A stretch of 64,000 nucleotides of DNA from Escarpia spicata. Its lineage: Eukaryota; Annelida; Polychaeta; Sabellida; Siboglinidae. Both the position numbers and the translations under genes were made by a program. Numbering within the stretch: the first letter of the stretch is position 1; each line of letters begins with the position of its first letter. Location: NCBI GenBank assembly GCA_963995525.1, contig OZ023205.1:46925748-46989747 (forward strand), in the 5' to 3' direction. Below the pieces are notes generated by a model that was given only the letters and a program-made list of their open reading frames with translations, ran no database searches and was not told the DNA's origin. This document shows, piece after piece, positions 12,501 through 27,500 of the stretch.

Positions 12501-15500
12501 TGGAAATTAACTCCAAAAAGGTAAAATATAAAGGTAACCTACATAAGTGGTATCTACGCAGTAGAACCCTCATAGCAGCTACCCATCAGAAAAGGCCACC
12601 CATTGAAACTGGTTTCCACCTTGGAAATGGCCGTTCTTCATAAACCACATTTCCTTAGTCACTTGGCTGATGTCTTTAGAAGGGGTCTATGCTGATGGGT
12701 GTGTGTTGAATATTTACAAACACAGCTCATCCCACAGGTTCTTATGTTGGATATGTATCACTTCATAATCATATCTGCTTTGAGCAGTCCTTACGACTGG
12801 ATGCTCTACTATATAAGAAATGACCCTGTTTTATCTGATATAAGGTGATGTCTAACTTAGAAATATGAAATGTAAGTTTGTAATCTAATTTATTGTGTAA
12901 ACCAACAAACAGATGCAGTAATTCAATATGATTTGTTCTATCGTAGGCAACTTATTTGTTTATTTTTGTTTCACTAATTTTCAGTCTGCAACTTCAAAGT
13001 GGCGTGGCGTGGCATAGTATGGGGTGACGTGGCATAGTATGGGGTGGCGTGGCATAGTGTGGGGTGGCGTGGCATAGTGTGGGGTAGCGTGGCATAGTGT
13101 GGGGTGGCGTGGCATAATGTGGGGTGGCGTGTGTATCGTTGCCACTTAATGTTTCGTAACAAACAATATGACAATTGTCTGTGTTGACAGTCTCCTAGGC
13201 AAGGTGCAGTCTCATCCCCGCTTACATCAGAATGGCAAACTCTTCATCCAGTCTGTCACAAGACTCCTTGAGCGGCTACTGGATTACAGGTAAGTTACAC
13301 AGTAGACAACCTCATCCCAGTGTTACCTCCAAGAATAGGTAATTCCAAGAGAGGAGAGATTTCTGAAGAGATTATCATCTTCCTGGCTGTTTGCCATCTC
13401 TTACCACACACTGACTGTCAATGTCTAGTCAACTTTGTCAACAGATCATCCTTCTTGTCAAACAGTGTCTAGTTATTTTGATGTCCCTAGTTACTTAATT
13501 ACAATCTTTCCTGTAAACTAAATGCAGAGAAGTGGCATTACACAATCAAATCGGTGTAGGTATCAGCAAAACATAAACAACATGTGATTTGGCATTCATC
13601 GAAAGATTAAAATATATAGAATTGATGTACCATAATCTTGAGGTTGATTGCTCTATAGAATGCAGTGGATCATTAATCCATGTCAAATATTTTAGTCAGG
13701 AGAGGATCAGTAAAGGCCGACGGACAGATGGATTTGTTTTAATATTAAAAATGTCACCGTTTCCCTAATAATATTTTCAGGAATGTGCTGGATAGAGAGG
13801 ACAGTCAAGACAAAAAGATGACCTGTACCTTCAACTTGTTGGTAGGTACAGCTGTGTGCACTTAGGTATCTCCTCCTTCACTGGTGCACTCTCCTTCACT
13901 GGTGCACTCTCCTTCACTGGTGCACTCTCCTTCACTGGTGCATTAGGCCAATATGTACAGTAAATACACTGCATTGTAAATGTTTTCTAATATGTTTGGT
14001 TTTATGGATAATATGTTTACAATAATGATAACATATAAAAAAATTATACTACAGTTATTATATTTGGCCATTATTAGGCATCCAATGTAGCAAAAGTGAA
14101 TGTATCATTGTATCGTTGTTGTATATTGTAGCGGAAGTTTAAATTTACATTGGATTAATATTTGTCAGGAATAATAAAATGTATAAATCACCCCACCAGC
14201 AACAAGTTCTTGATTCCCGTGCAGAACTTCTACAAGAAGGAGATTGACCGGCAGGAGATGTATATCCGCTACATCTACAAGCTACACGAGCTCCACCTGG
14301 CGAGTGGCAACTACACCGAGGCTGCCTTCACGTTACTGCTGCATGCGGAGTTGCTGAGTTGGAGCGATATGGAGTTGCCTCCAGAAATGACCTATCCCTT
14401 GGAGCCAGAATGGCAACGCAAGGAGACGCTTTGTCATTGCATCCTTTCGCACTTTGACAAGGGCAAGGTGATCATGTTGGGCTTCTTTTGTTACTCTTGA
14501 ACCCAGGAATAAATAAAGCTGCGAATAGAATATGGGATTTAAATTGTAATTAATGTTTGTTCATTTGTGAGAAATACACCTGTGTCAAATGTTCTATGTT
14601 GTCTGATGGGCCTACATCAAGTTTGAGGTGTCTGATTATCGTATGTGATTGCAATTCTGATGACATGAGGTGTAATTAGAAGGACATCTAAAATGTAATG
14701 TAAACTTCTATTAAAGTAAGTTTGTTACTTTTGTTTTGTTTATTCAAACATATTGTTCTGAGTCTATACCATATTTGAAATAGTGATTTTTCATTTACCT
14801 ACTCTGCAGTGAAATCACACGTGATGCCATTTATTAGTTCCACATGCCATCAGTATTATACGAGAATTTGATGTTTAATTGCAAGATCTGTGATTTCCAT
14901 CAACAAAAATTCTGAAAATCACAGAACTTGCTGTTAAACATCGAAGCAGCAAGAGTTTATCAGTTGCTCACCAAGTGGCAGTATGATCCACAGCAAGAGT
15001 TGATCTGTTGCTCACCAAGTGGCAGTATGATCCACAGCAAGAGTTGATCTGTTGCTCACCAAGTGGCAGTATGATCGACAGCAAGAGTTGATATGTTGCT
15101 CACCAATGGCAGTATGACCCACAGCAAGAGTTGATCTGTTGCTCACCAAGTGGCAGTATGATCCACAGCAAGAGTTGATCTGTTGCTCACCAAGTGGCAG
15201 TATGATCCACAGCAAGAGTTGATCTGTTGCTCACCAAGTGGCAGTGTGATCCACAGCAAGAGTTGATATGTTGCTCACCAAGTGGCAGTATGATCCACAG
15301 CAAGAGTTGATATGTTGCTCACCAAGTGGCAGTGTGATCCACAGCAAGATTTGATCTGTTGCTCACCAAGTGGCAGTATGATCCACAGCAAGAGTTGATC
15401 TGTTGCTCACCAAGTGGCAGTATGATCCACAGCAAGAGTTGATCTTTTGCTCACCAAGTGGCAGTGTGATCCACAGCAAGAGTTGATATGTTGCTCATCA

Positions 15501-18500
15501 AGTGGCAGTATGATCCACAGCAAGAGTTGATATGTTGCTCACCAATGGCAGTATGATCCACAGCAAGAGTTGATCTGTTGCTCACCAAGTGGCAGTATGA
15601 TCCACAGCAAGAGTTGATCTGTTGCTCACCAAGTGGCAGTATGATCCACAGCAAGAGTTGATCTTTTGCTCACCAAGTGGCAGTGTGATCCACAGCAAGA
15701 GTTGATATGTTGCTCATCAAGTGGCAGTATGATCCACAGCAAGAGTTGATATGTTGCTCACCAATGGCAGTATGATCCACAACAAGAGTTGATCTGTTGC
15801 TCACCAAGTGGCAGTATGATCCACAGCAAGAGTTGATCTTTTGCTCACCAAGTGGCAGTATGATCCACAGCAAGAGTTGATCTGTTGCTCACCAAGTGGC
15901 AGTATGATCCACAGCAAGAGTTGATCTGTTGCTCACCAAGTGGCAGTATGATCCACAGCAAGAGTTGATATGTTGCTAATCAAGTGGCAGTGTGATCCAC
16001 AGCAAGAGTTGATATGTTGCTCATCAAGTGGCAGTATGATCCACAGCAAGAGTTGATATGTTGCTCACCAATGGCAGTATGATCCACAACAAGAGTTGAT
16101 CTGTTGCTCACCAAGTGGCAGTATGATCCACAGCAAGAGTTGATCTTTTGCTCACCAAGTGGCAGTATGATCCACAGCAAGAGTTGATCTGTTGCTCACC
16201 AAGTGGCAGTATGATCCACAGCAAGAGTTGATCTGTTGCTCACCAAGTGGCAGTATGATCCACAGCAAGAGTTGATATGTTGCTAATCAAGTGGCAGTGT
16301 GATCCACAGCAAGAGTTGATATGTTGCTCACCAATGGCAGTATGATCCACAGCAAGAGTTGATCTGTTGCTCACCAAGTGGCAGTATGATCCACAGCAAG
16401 AGTTGATCTGTTGCTCACCAAGTGGCAGTATGATCGACAGCAAGAGTTGATATGTTGCTCACCAATGGCAGTATGACCCACAGCAAGAGTTGATCTGTTG
16501 CTCACCAAGTGGCAGTATGATCCACAGCAAGAGTTGATCTGTTGCTCACCAAGTGGCAGTATGATCCACAGCAAGAGTTGATCTGTTGCTCACCAAGTGG
16601 CAGTGTGATCCACAGCAAGAGTTGATATGTTGCTCACCAAGTGGCAGTATGATCCACAGCAAGAGTTGATATGTTGCTCACCAAGTGGCAGTGTGATCCA
16701 CAGCAAGATTTGATCTGTTGCTCACCAAGTGGCAGTATGATCCACAGCAAGAGTTGATCTGTTGCTCACCAAGTGGCAGTATGATCCACAGCAAGAGTTG
16801 ATCTTTTGCTCACCAAGTGGCAGTGTGATCCACAGCAAGAGTTGATATGTTGCTCATCAAGTGGCAGTATGATCCACAGCAAGAGTTGATATGTTGCTCA
16901 CCAATGGCAGTATGATCCACAGCAAGAGTTGATCTGTTGCTCACCAAGTGGCAGTATGATCCACAGCAAGAGTTGATCTGTTGCTCACCAAGTGGCAGTA
17001 TGATCCACAGCAAGAGTTGATCTTTTGCTCACCAAGTGGCAGTGTGATCCACAGCAAGAGTTGATATGTTGCTCATCAAGTGGCAGTATGATCCACAGCA
17101 AGAGTTGATATGTTGCTCACCAATGGCAGTATGATCCACAACAAGAGTTGATCTGTTGCTCACCAAGTGGCAGTATGATCCACAGCAAGAGTTGATCTTT
17201 TGCTCACCAAGTGGCAGTATGATCCACAGCAAGAGTTGATCTGTTGCTCACCAAGTGGCAGTATGATCCACAGCAAGAGTTGATCTGTTGCTCACCAAGT
17301 GGCAGTATGATCCACAGCAAGAGTTGATATGTTGCTAATCAAGTGGCAGTGTGATCCACAGCAAGAGTTGATATGTTGCTCACCAATGGCAGTATGATCC
17401 ACAGCAAGAGTTGATCTGTTGCTCACCAAGTGGCAGTATGATCCACAGCAAGAGTTGATCTGTTGCTCACCAAGTGGCAGTATGATCCACAGCAAGAGTT
17501 GATCTTTTGCTCACCAAGTGGCAGTGTGATCCACAGCAAGAGTTGATATGTTGCTCATCAAGTGGCAGTATGATCCACAGCAAGAGTTGATATGTTGCTC
17601 ACCAATGGCAGTATGATCCACAACAAGAGTTGATCTGTTGCTCACCAAGTGGCAGTATGATCCACAGCAAGAGTTGATCTTTTGCTCACCAAGTGGCAGT
17701 ATGATCCACAGCAAGAGTTGATCTGTTGCTCACCAAGTGGCAGTATGATCCACAGCAAGAGTTGATCTGTTGCTCACCAAGTGGCAGTATGATCCACAGC
17801 AAGAGTTGATATGTTGCTCACCAAGTGGCAGTATGATCCACAGCAAGAGTTGATATGTTGCTCACCAATGGCAGTATGATCCACAGCAAGAGTTGATCTG
17901 TTGCTCACCAAGTGGCAGTATGATCCACAGCAAGAGTTGATATGTTGCTCATCAAGTGGCAGTATGATCCACAGCAAGAGTTGATATGTTGCTCACCAAG
18001 TGGCAGTGTGATCCACAGCTAGAGTTGATCTGTTGCTCACCAAGTGGCAGTATGATCCACAGCAAGAGTTGATCTGTTGCTCACCAAGTGGCAGTATGAT
18101 CCACAGCAAGAGTTGATCTGTTGCTCACCAAGTGGCAGTGTGATCCACAGCAAGAGTTGATATGTTGCTCATCAAGTGGCAGTATGATCCACAGCAAGAG
18201 TTGATATGTTGCTCACCAATGGCAGTATGATCCACAGCAAGAGTTGATCTGTTGCTCACCAAGTGGCAGTATGATCCACAGCAAGAGTTGATCTTTTGCT
18301 CACCAAGTGGCAGTATGATCCACAGCAAGAGTTGATCTGTTGCTCACCAAGTGGCAGTGTGATCCACAGCAAGAGTTGATATGTTGCTCATCAAGTGGCA
18401 GTGTGATCCACAGCAAGAGTTGATATGTTGCTCACCAATGGCAGTATGATCCACAGCAAGAGTTGATCTGTTGCTCACCAAGTGGCAGTATGATCCACAG

Positions 18501-21500
18501 CAAGAGTTGATCTGTTGCTCACCAAGTGGCAGTATGATCAACAGCAAGAGTTGATCTTTTGCTCACCAAGTGGCAGTGTGATCCACAGCAAGAGTTGATA
18601 TGTTGCTCATCAAGTGGCAGTATGATCCACAGCAAGAGTTGATATGTTGCTCACCAATGGCAGTATGATCCACAGCAAGAGTTTATCTGTTGCTCACCAA
18701 TGGCAGTATGATCCACAGCAAGAGTTGATCTGTTGCTCACCAAGTAGCAGTATGATCCACAGCAAGAGTTGATATGTTGCTCACCAATGGCAGTATGATC
18801 CACAGCAAGAGTTGATCTGTTGCTCACCAAGTGGCAGTATGATCCACAGCCTGCTGTAAATGAAACTGATCATTTTGCGTTTTGTTGAACTTGTCTGTTA
18901 ATACGTTGCTGAAATTCAAATGTGGTGTTGGCTGTCTTGCGTACATATACAGATTGTTTGTGTTTGGTTACAGTCGTGGGAGTTTGGCATCCCACTCTGC
19001 AAGGAACTGGCACAGTTGTATGAGTCAAAGATACAGTACTCCAGTCTCTGTGAGATTCTGGTAAGTGTAGTTGGAACAATGGTTAGTTTCCACCATTGGG
19101 TATAGAGTATGTATTAATTAAATAGTGTAAATAGTGCTGGTCTACTTCTGCCCTCTTTTTGCAGAATTTTTACCAGTCTTTCTAGATTTATTTAATGGTT
19201 TGCCCAAAGATGTCACCAAAACTAAATGTGCTAAATTTGTGCAAACAAGCTAATATGTCATAGTGAATAGTAGAAAAATATAATTTGTCGTTAAATTAGA
19301 ATTATCAAATATTGCACAAAATTGAATTGAGGAGGAATTTTTCACTGTGTTAATGTAATTATTGATATATCAAGTTATTTATTGCTTCAAATATCACACT
19401 ACTTATATATGGTATTTGGATGCAGTCACTCCCTATTCTTGATTCGTAAAAAAATATACCATTAAAGTGAATCAGCTGAATAATATTTCTCTGGCCTGAA
19501 ATGATTCCATTAATAACAATATTTTGTTGATGTTTCTGTAATATCAAATTGTTTCTTCAGCAAACCCAGGCAGGATTCTACAGCAAGATTCTGGAAAAAC
19601 ATCGGCCAGAGCCTGTCTACTTCAGAGTCGGTTACTTCGGACAAGGTTTCCCACTCTTCCTCAGGGTACGGGGCAGTTCTTGTTTCTTCTTGTTCTCGGT
19701 ATTGATTGAGAGAGGGGTGAGTGTTTAAATATCTCTCTTGCATCAATGCCTCAGTTATTTGTTTTAACTTTGTTCAACAACATGTCGATGACACACTCTG
19801 TCTGTTTTTATAACCAAAAGGAGAAAGAAGCAATAAAAACTGCATAAATATAAAATAGCATTGTTATGATAACTGTGTCTGCTGGTACATTGAATCTGGT
19901 TTACACTTTCTGGATTTTTAGTCTGGAATGTTAGAACTTTGAAAACGAACAAGAACATAACTTTTTCATAACTCATAGTTATATAATAATATTATATGAT
20001 TTATTAATGTTGTGTGTTGAAAATGCAGGTGTAGTGTCACCCTGTAGTGTCACCCTCTACCTCCACAAAACTTACTCTACAGTTGTCAGTTCAACTTGAA
20101 CACATAATTCACTGTTGCAATGTGCAATAAATAAATGGTGTCATGGCTGTAACATCTACACCTCAAAAGTGTAATTTACTCAGATCAATATTGTTGAATA
20201 AATAAAACAGTCAACATTCTATTTTATTTTCCTGTATCAGAACAAGGAGTTCATCCATCGAGGGTCAGAGTTGGAGAAGCTAGGGACGTTCCAGCATCGT
20301 GTACAGACCCAGTTCCCCGAGGCCTCCATGATGGGCAGTATCAATCCCCCCTCAGAGGCCATCAAACAAGGCCTCGCTCAATGTATCCTTTCCATCGCTG
20401 TGTTCTAGTGTCATATCAGCTCGGTTATGTGTCAGTGTAAATGTCTATGTCTCTCTCTCCCAGCTTGTTGTATCTGCCAGATGTCATAAGAAATGGAATG
20501 AATCAAGAAAGAATACCATTACCACAACCGTCTGTATATGCACGCAACAATTTCTGTGTTTCTGTGGTTATTTTTTCACTTCCATTTGTACACTTCTGTG
20601 GTAATTTCTACACTTCCACAAAAATTCCTACACTTCCACAGCAATCGTTACACTTCCCAAACTTTCTCTCTACATTTCCACAGCTGTATATACACATCTA
20701 CTAGTTATTATTACATTTCACTTCCACAACTAGATAACGTTTACACTAAACACTCTCTACACTTCCACGGCCATCACTACACTTCTATGACACTCTATCT
20801 CTCTACACTTCCACGGCCATCACTACACTTCTATGACACTCTCTCTACACTTCCACGGCCATCACTACACGTCTATGACACTCTCTCTCTTTCTACACTT
20901 CCACAGCCATCACTACACTTCTATGACATTCTCTCTCTCTACACTTCCACATCCATCACTACACTTCTATGACACTCTCTCTCTCTACACTTCCACCACT
21001 ACACTTCTATGACATTCTCTCTCTCTACACTTCCACAGCCATCACTATACTTCTATGACACTCTCTCTCTGTACACTTCCACAGTCAGCGCCATACCTCT
21101 ATGACTCTCTACACTTCCACAGCCAATGCTGCACTTCTATGACTCGCTACACTTCCACAGCAATCGCTATACCACTATGACTCTCTCTCTCTACATTTCC
21201 ACAGCCATGCTACACTTCTGTAACTCTCTGTCTATACTTTCACAGCTACTAGTACACTTCCACAACTCTCTCTACACATACACAGCTATACCTACACTTC
21301 TACTGCAATTACTTTTACACTTCCATAGTTAGCTATGGAATCATCCATTTTAGTTGCGTATTGTGGCCTTAGCATTCTTGTGTGCCAGTTTCCCAACAAT
21401 GCAGGTAGCAACATCTGTCCATGGTACTTGCCTTGACCACCATCCACTGCAGATATCCAGGTGTGCACGGTCACTCCACTGCCCAAGGTAGCCTCTGCCT

Positions 21501-24500
21501 TCCTCCGGCCGGACATACCAGAGAACGTCCGTAGCTTCCACCGAGTCAATCACGTTGACCACTTCCAGCTTGACCGGCCGTTCCACAAAGGGGTCAAGGA
21601 CAACAACAATGAGTTCAAGGTGAGAGGGTCACTAGCCAGGGAGCAGGACCAGAGACATAATGTTGATTTAGGCAATGTATATTCACTCATTATACTTAAG
21701 TTGTTAATATGTTTGTAAATCTCTTTATTTTACTGTACTTGAATAATAACAATAGTAATAATAACTTTTATTTAGAAAACGCCATATCTCTTGAAAATAA
21801 ATCCAGGTTGAAGGTGAATAAAATGCAAGATTATTCTAAATGAACCATTATAATAAATGGCATATATCCACACTAAACATATTACTATATGTATAAATTA
21901 TATTCATTGTTAATAAAATTGTAATATTGTTACAATGCAACGCATTGAATTAAGGTATTTAAAAATGATGATGTGTAAACCACAGACAGTCTAGAATAAA
22001 TTAATAATGTCAATGATTCTTAATATTAACCGTTTGTACATCCCACATTGATTTGCATGTCTAGACCCTGTACTTGGAGCGCACGACTATTCAGACGTCG
22101 GCCGAGCTTCCTGGCATCCTGCGATGGTTTGAAGTGACCCAGACACAGACGGATGAACTGAGTCCGATAGAGACAGCCATTGATGCGATGGAGACAAAGA
22201 ACAACGAACTACGTCAGCTGATGACACAACACATGCTCAATAAGAACCTCACTCTGAAACCACTCACAATGAGGCTCAATGGCGTCCTCGATGCTGCAGT
22301 CAATGGAGGAATCTCAAAATACCAGGATGTAAGTTGTAGTTAATTTGCTGGTATCATTAAATGTATCATTATGATTAAGTTATACAGTAAACCGTGGATA
22401 TATAGCAAATCGCTAGAGGCTGACCAATATATTTGTTATATCCGAAATTTATTGTATATTTAAAAAGTTTGAAAACAATTCATCTATAAGGAATAAGAAA
22501 CATTTGTTATAAGAGAATTTGTTATACCCAAGTTTTACTGTAGTTAAATACAAGGATTTAATTGATTTTGTATGATATCCAGGGAAACCAGTCTCACAAA
22601 TTTGCAATTCACACCTGACAAAATTATTATTACTATATTTTTAGTTCAATTTCACAGGTGATAATTAAGCCATTATGCAGTATAATAATGTTAATGATTC
22701 TTAATATTAATGAAATAATGATTATATGTCATTCAACTTCCAAATAGCCATAGAATCAGTGATACAAGTGGTTGAACTTTTGTGTTTATGTTAACAAAAA
22801 ATAAAAACCCAGGTAACAATGAATTAATGGAAATTCCAACAGTTTAGCCAGATAAAACATGTCGAACATTTGTTTTGTTGTACACACTAAACAAATTGTG
22901 CATCTTTGTTAATGTATACCAGATTGGTTTAAGATAATATTAAAAAATCACGCCAATCTATTTTTCAACCCATCTTTGCATGCAAGCATTGTTTTTTCTG
23001 TCACAATAGCCTTGTCGTTTTAATGATGTTATCATTTGTTAATTACGTTCAGACTAGGTTGTTGTGGTTATAATGTCTGTTTTACAAACGTTTGCCCAAC
23101 TGATTCCAAGTTGATAGTTAGTGTGGGTAACACTGGGTAGTCGCTATTATTATTATTCACACCATTCCTCTCTCTGATGCAGGCATTTTTCAGTGAAGAA
23201 TTTGCTATTACGTATCCTGAGTTCGGTGGACACACGGCTCGATTAAAGGCTCTCTTTCTGGAGCAGGTCAGTGTAATATGTGTATGGTCAGGATATACGC
23301 CAGACGTCAGTACGTGTGTCAAAGGTTAAAAATACATGTACATACGAGTCGCTATGGTGTTCTCCCATTCAGGGGTGTTGTTATGATTTTGTACCTGAGT
23401 GGGCATGTGATTGTGACAGCATCATATGTTTACGTTATGATGCCATAATCTTGTATAAAATGATATATCTGATGACAATGGAACTATTGTTGACGTTTTG
23501 ACGTGGTCACTGTGTACAAAAGGCAGACAAACAGTTGAAATAAAATTTTTGTTAATGACTCCTGATTAATTAAAAATCAATTTAAGTGTGTGTAATGAAC
23601 ATAAAATGGAACCCCACAAATCACCCAAATCAATCTCAATAAGTGGTGAAGCAGCACAAATAATTGCATGCTACCTTTAGCCATATCTGATTATTTGTGC
23701 TACTCTGCCACTTTCTCAGACATTTATGGAGTGATGCATACCATAAATGTACCATTTTATACAATAATAATAATTTTAATGTGTTGAAATTTAAACTGAT
23801 AATGAGCCAGCTGAATTGCAGTAAGTAAGCCAGACGGTGAAAGTTGTAAGTTTTCGCTGTGTAGGTTCATATTCTTGACGGAATGTTGACCCTCCATGGT
23901 CGACTCGTCGCACCAGAGATGCAGCCACTCCATGACCGCCTGGTGGAACTCTTCCACACCATGAAGCAGGGCATCAAAGCATCCGTGAGTCACATGGTCA
24001 CCTAGTCATCTGATCATCCAGTAACATGACCATCCAGTCATGTGACTACCCAGTCATGTGTCTGATTATTTATTACTGTATTTTGAAGTTATTGTGACCT
24101 CCTTGGGTGGCAACCAATTACGGTTTCTGAGCAAGACAGGAACACTTTTTATGTGTGGCTCTTTATCTATCTGACAAACATTCACAAAATGTTTCCTTCA
24201 GTTTGCAAGTGTGTCAATAATTTGTACATTTATGGTTAGTTATAGTTGTGGGGCCAAAGTTGTGAACTTAAAATAAAGTATTTACAAAATGCTGAATGTG
24301 TTTGAAATGTGGATATGCACTAATGGTAAACATCATTTGGACTGAGGTGAAGTCAAATACCAAGAATAGGAAGACGTAAAGTGTTGTATAAAACACAACA
24401 AGATTGTTTACCAACGTGACACTTTCTACTACATTAATCTTCCTGAGATTCCATTCTGAGGAAGGTTTGACAGATTATGGCCTGGCCACAAAGAGAAGAC

Positions 24501-27500
24501 CAACATACTAGTATATCAGTACAAAAAATCTCACATTTTTACCCCACAGGGTTCGCCAAATATGGAACGTCTTGCAGACGTCTCAAAGTTGCTTGCAGCA
24601 AATAACAGTCATAGCACCTCGTCACTTTCATCGTAAGTACTACTATTTCACTTGCACACACTCATTGAGGCATCACCAAAATCAAAATGTACATTCGCTC
24701 ATGGTACAAAGGTGTTTTGATATGGATGATATAGCATGCATACAAATATAGCATGCATACAAATATAGCATGCATACAAATATTGTTAGGTTATTGTTTT
24801 TGCCATTTTTGACACATTTTTGGGATTTAGGGGAGAGGAAAATTAGGTAAAGTTAAGTTCTTATAAAGGTAAGTTCTGGTGAATCCATATTTAAAAAATA
24901 TAAACTATAATTTTGAACTTTATGAAAAAGCATGAAAACGGTCATCAACTTTACAAACATTTCCACAACATAATTTTAGTATAACATTGTCCAGGCATTG
25001 TATATCCCTTTTTTTATTTGACAACAGTGGTACCTACTAGGTTTTTGTATTCCTATTTGGTAAAGTTGTTGTGAACTGTGACCACACACTGACTTTGTGA
25101 CCTCCTGACCCTCAGGTCTCCCACCCCAACACCCCCAGGGAGCAATAGGTCATCAGGGGTGTTTGTAGGTGAACTTACTCCAGTGCCTCCCTCTAGTGGT
25201 CAGACAGAGCCAACAGCCACAACACGAGAGGTAAGACTAATAAGTAACATGTCACACTAACACGTCTTACTAACTTACTCACCCACTCCCTTAACTACGG
25301 CACAGCGAGAGTAACAACTCAGGAGAATTAAAACTTGTGTATTGGTAAAATTATAAAAGTAAAAAATTTTAATTTAACATTGCTTTGAAGAATATTTGAA
25401 TTTCTGTAGGAAACATTTATTTTAGATAAAAAACAAAGAGTGGGCAGAACACAAAACAACTTTTAAAATGCTACTGCTTGCTTTAGGAAAGCCATTATTG
25501 TAAATGCAAAGTTTTGGCAAGAAAGAAAATCATTACACAATGTAACCAATATCTTTGAAAATCTACCCTACATGTTATGTTAGAGAAAATAAGCAAGCTT
25601 GAAAATGGTTTTAGGAGATTCTTAAAGTTAGTCAATTTGTTTGTATGTCGTAATAACCCCCCCCCCCCCAACCCACCCCATGCCTTTAAGAGCTTTCACT
25701 GTTGGTGACGGTCGACTTTGGTTCTGCCTCTACTTGAGTCGAAATCTTCTTTATACAGTCCTGCAAAATAATCCACTACCCTACTTCCAGAGTAACCCAT
25801 TTACCCTATTTCAGACCTACTTACCATATTCAAAACCCACATACCCATATTCCAGACTCACTTATCCTTCTTCCAGACCTACTTACCCTTGTTCCAAATC
25901 CAGTTACCCTTATACCAGACCCACTTATCCTTCTTCCAGACCCACTTACCCTTCTTCCAAATCCACTTAGCCTTCTTCCAGACCCACTTATACTTCTTAC
26001 AGACCGACTTACCCTTCTTCCAGACCCACTTACCCTTCTTCCAAGTCCACGTAACATTCTTCCAGACACACGTACCCTTCTTTCAGACCCACTTATACTT
26101 CTTCCGGACTCACGCATACTTCTTCTAGACCCACTTACCCTTCTTCCAAACCCACTTATACTTCTTCCAGAACGACTTATCCTTCTTCCAGATTCAATTA
26201 TATTTCTTCCACACCCACTTACACTTCTTTCATAGCTACTTACCCTTCTTCCACATCCACTTACCCTTATTCCTGACCCACTTATCCTTCTTTCAGGCCC
26301 ACTTATACTTCTTTCATACCTACTTACCCTTCTTCCAAACCCACTTACCCTTCTTCCAGACCCATCTATCTACCCTTCTTCCAGACCCATTTACCCTTCT
26401 TCCAGACCCACTTATCCTTCTTCCAAACCCACTTACCCTTCTTCCAGACCCATCTACCCTTCTTTCAGACCCATCTACCCTTCTTCCAGACCCATTTACT
26501 CTTCTTCCAGACCCATCTACCCTTCTTCCAGACCCACTTATCCTTCTTCCAAACCCACTTACCCTTCTTCCAGACCCATCTACTCTTCTTCCAGACCAAT
26601 CTACCCTTTTTCCAGACCCATCTACCCTTCTTCCAGTCCCATCTACCATTCTTTCAGACCCATTTACCCTTCTTCCAGACCCACTTATCCTTCTTCCAAA
26701 CCCACTCAATGATGGAGATAGACAGCATTTACAAGATGATCTTGACAGGTTGATCAAATGGTCTGAAAAGTGGCAAATGCTACGAACTTTTGTGAAATGT
26801 AAATGCCTCCACACAGGACATAGGAATGAAGATGTAGAATATACAATGGGGGGTACTGTACTAAGTACTACTGTAAAAGAAAAGACTTAGGGTTAACCAT
26901 TAGTGCTGATATGAAGGTTTCAGAGCAGTGCAGAATTGCAGCTTCAAAGGGAAATCAAATCATTGGATTAATGAGGCAAAATATAGCGTATAAGGAAAAA
27001 GAACTAATAATACTGCTGTACAAAACAATAGTGAGGCCTCATTTAGAATATTGTATACAAGCGTGGAGGCCATATCGCAAGAAGGACATAGATATGCTAG
27101 AAAGAGTACAGAGGAGAGCGACTAAATGATACCAAAACTGAGGGATCTTAGTTATGAAATTCACCTAAAAGAATCTGGTTTAACAACACTAGAGACCAGG
27201 AGATTGAGAGGAGATCAGATAGAAGTGTTTAAAATACTGAATGGTTATGAAAATATTCATATAGAAATATTTTTTTCTCAGTTAAGAAAGATAGAAGGAC
27301 TAGAGGACTTTCCAAACCCACTGACCCTTCTTCCAAACCCACTTATCCTTCTTCCAGCCCCACTTAATCGTCTTCAAGACCCACTTATCCTTTTCCTAGA
27401 CCCACTTTTACTTCTTTCAGACCCACGTATACCTCTTCCAAACCCACTGACCTTTCTTCCAGACACACTTATCCTTCTTCCAGACCCACTTATACTTCTT

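Noticed and set aside
15012..18547. Repeated 67-codon minus-strand ORFs
   Set aside because: They are the same satellite units read in one frame, ending whenever a 43-bp unit shifts it. No homology.
14944..18850. CRISPR-like appearance of the 44-bp array
   Set aside because: No unique spacers: unit follows unit directly, and the host is clearly an animal. It is a satellite.
25830..26814. Gly-Ser-Arg-Arg repeat proteins on the minus strand
   Set aside because: By-product of a 21-bp period; the longest one runs into antisense LINE sequence.
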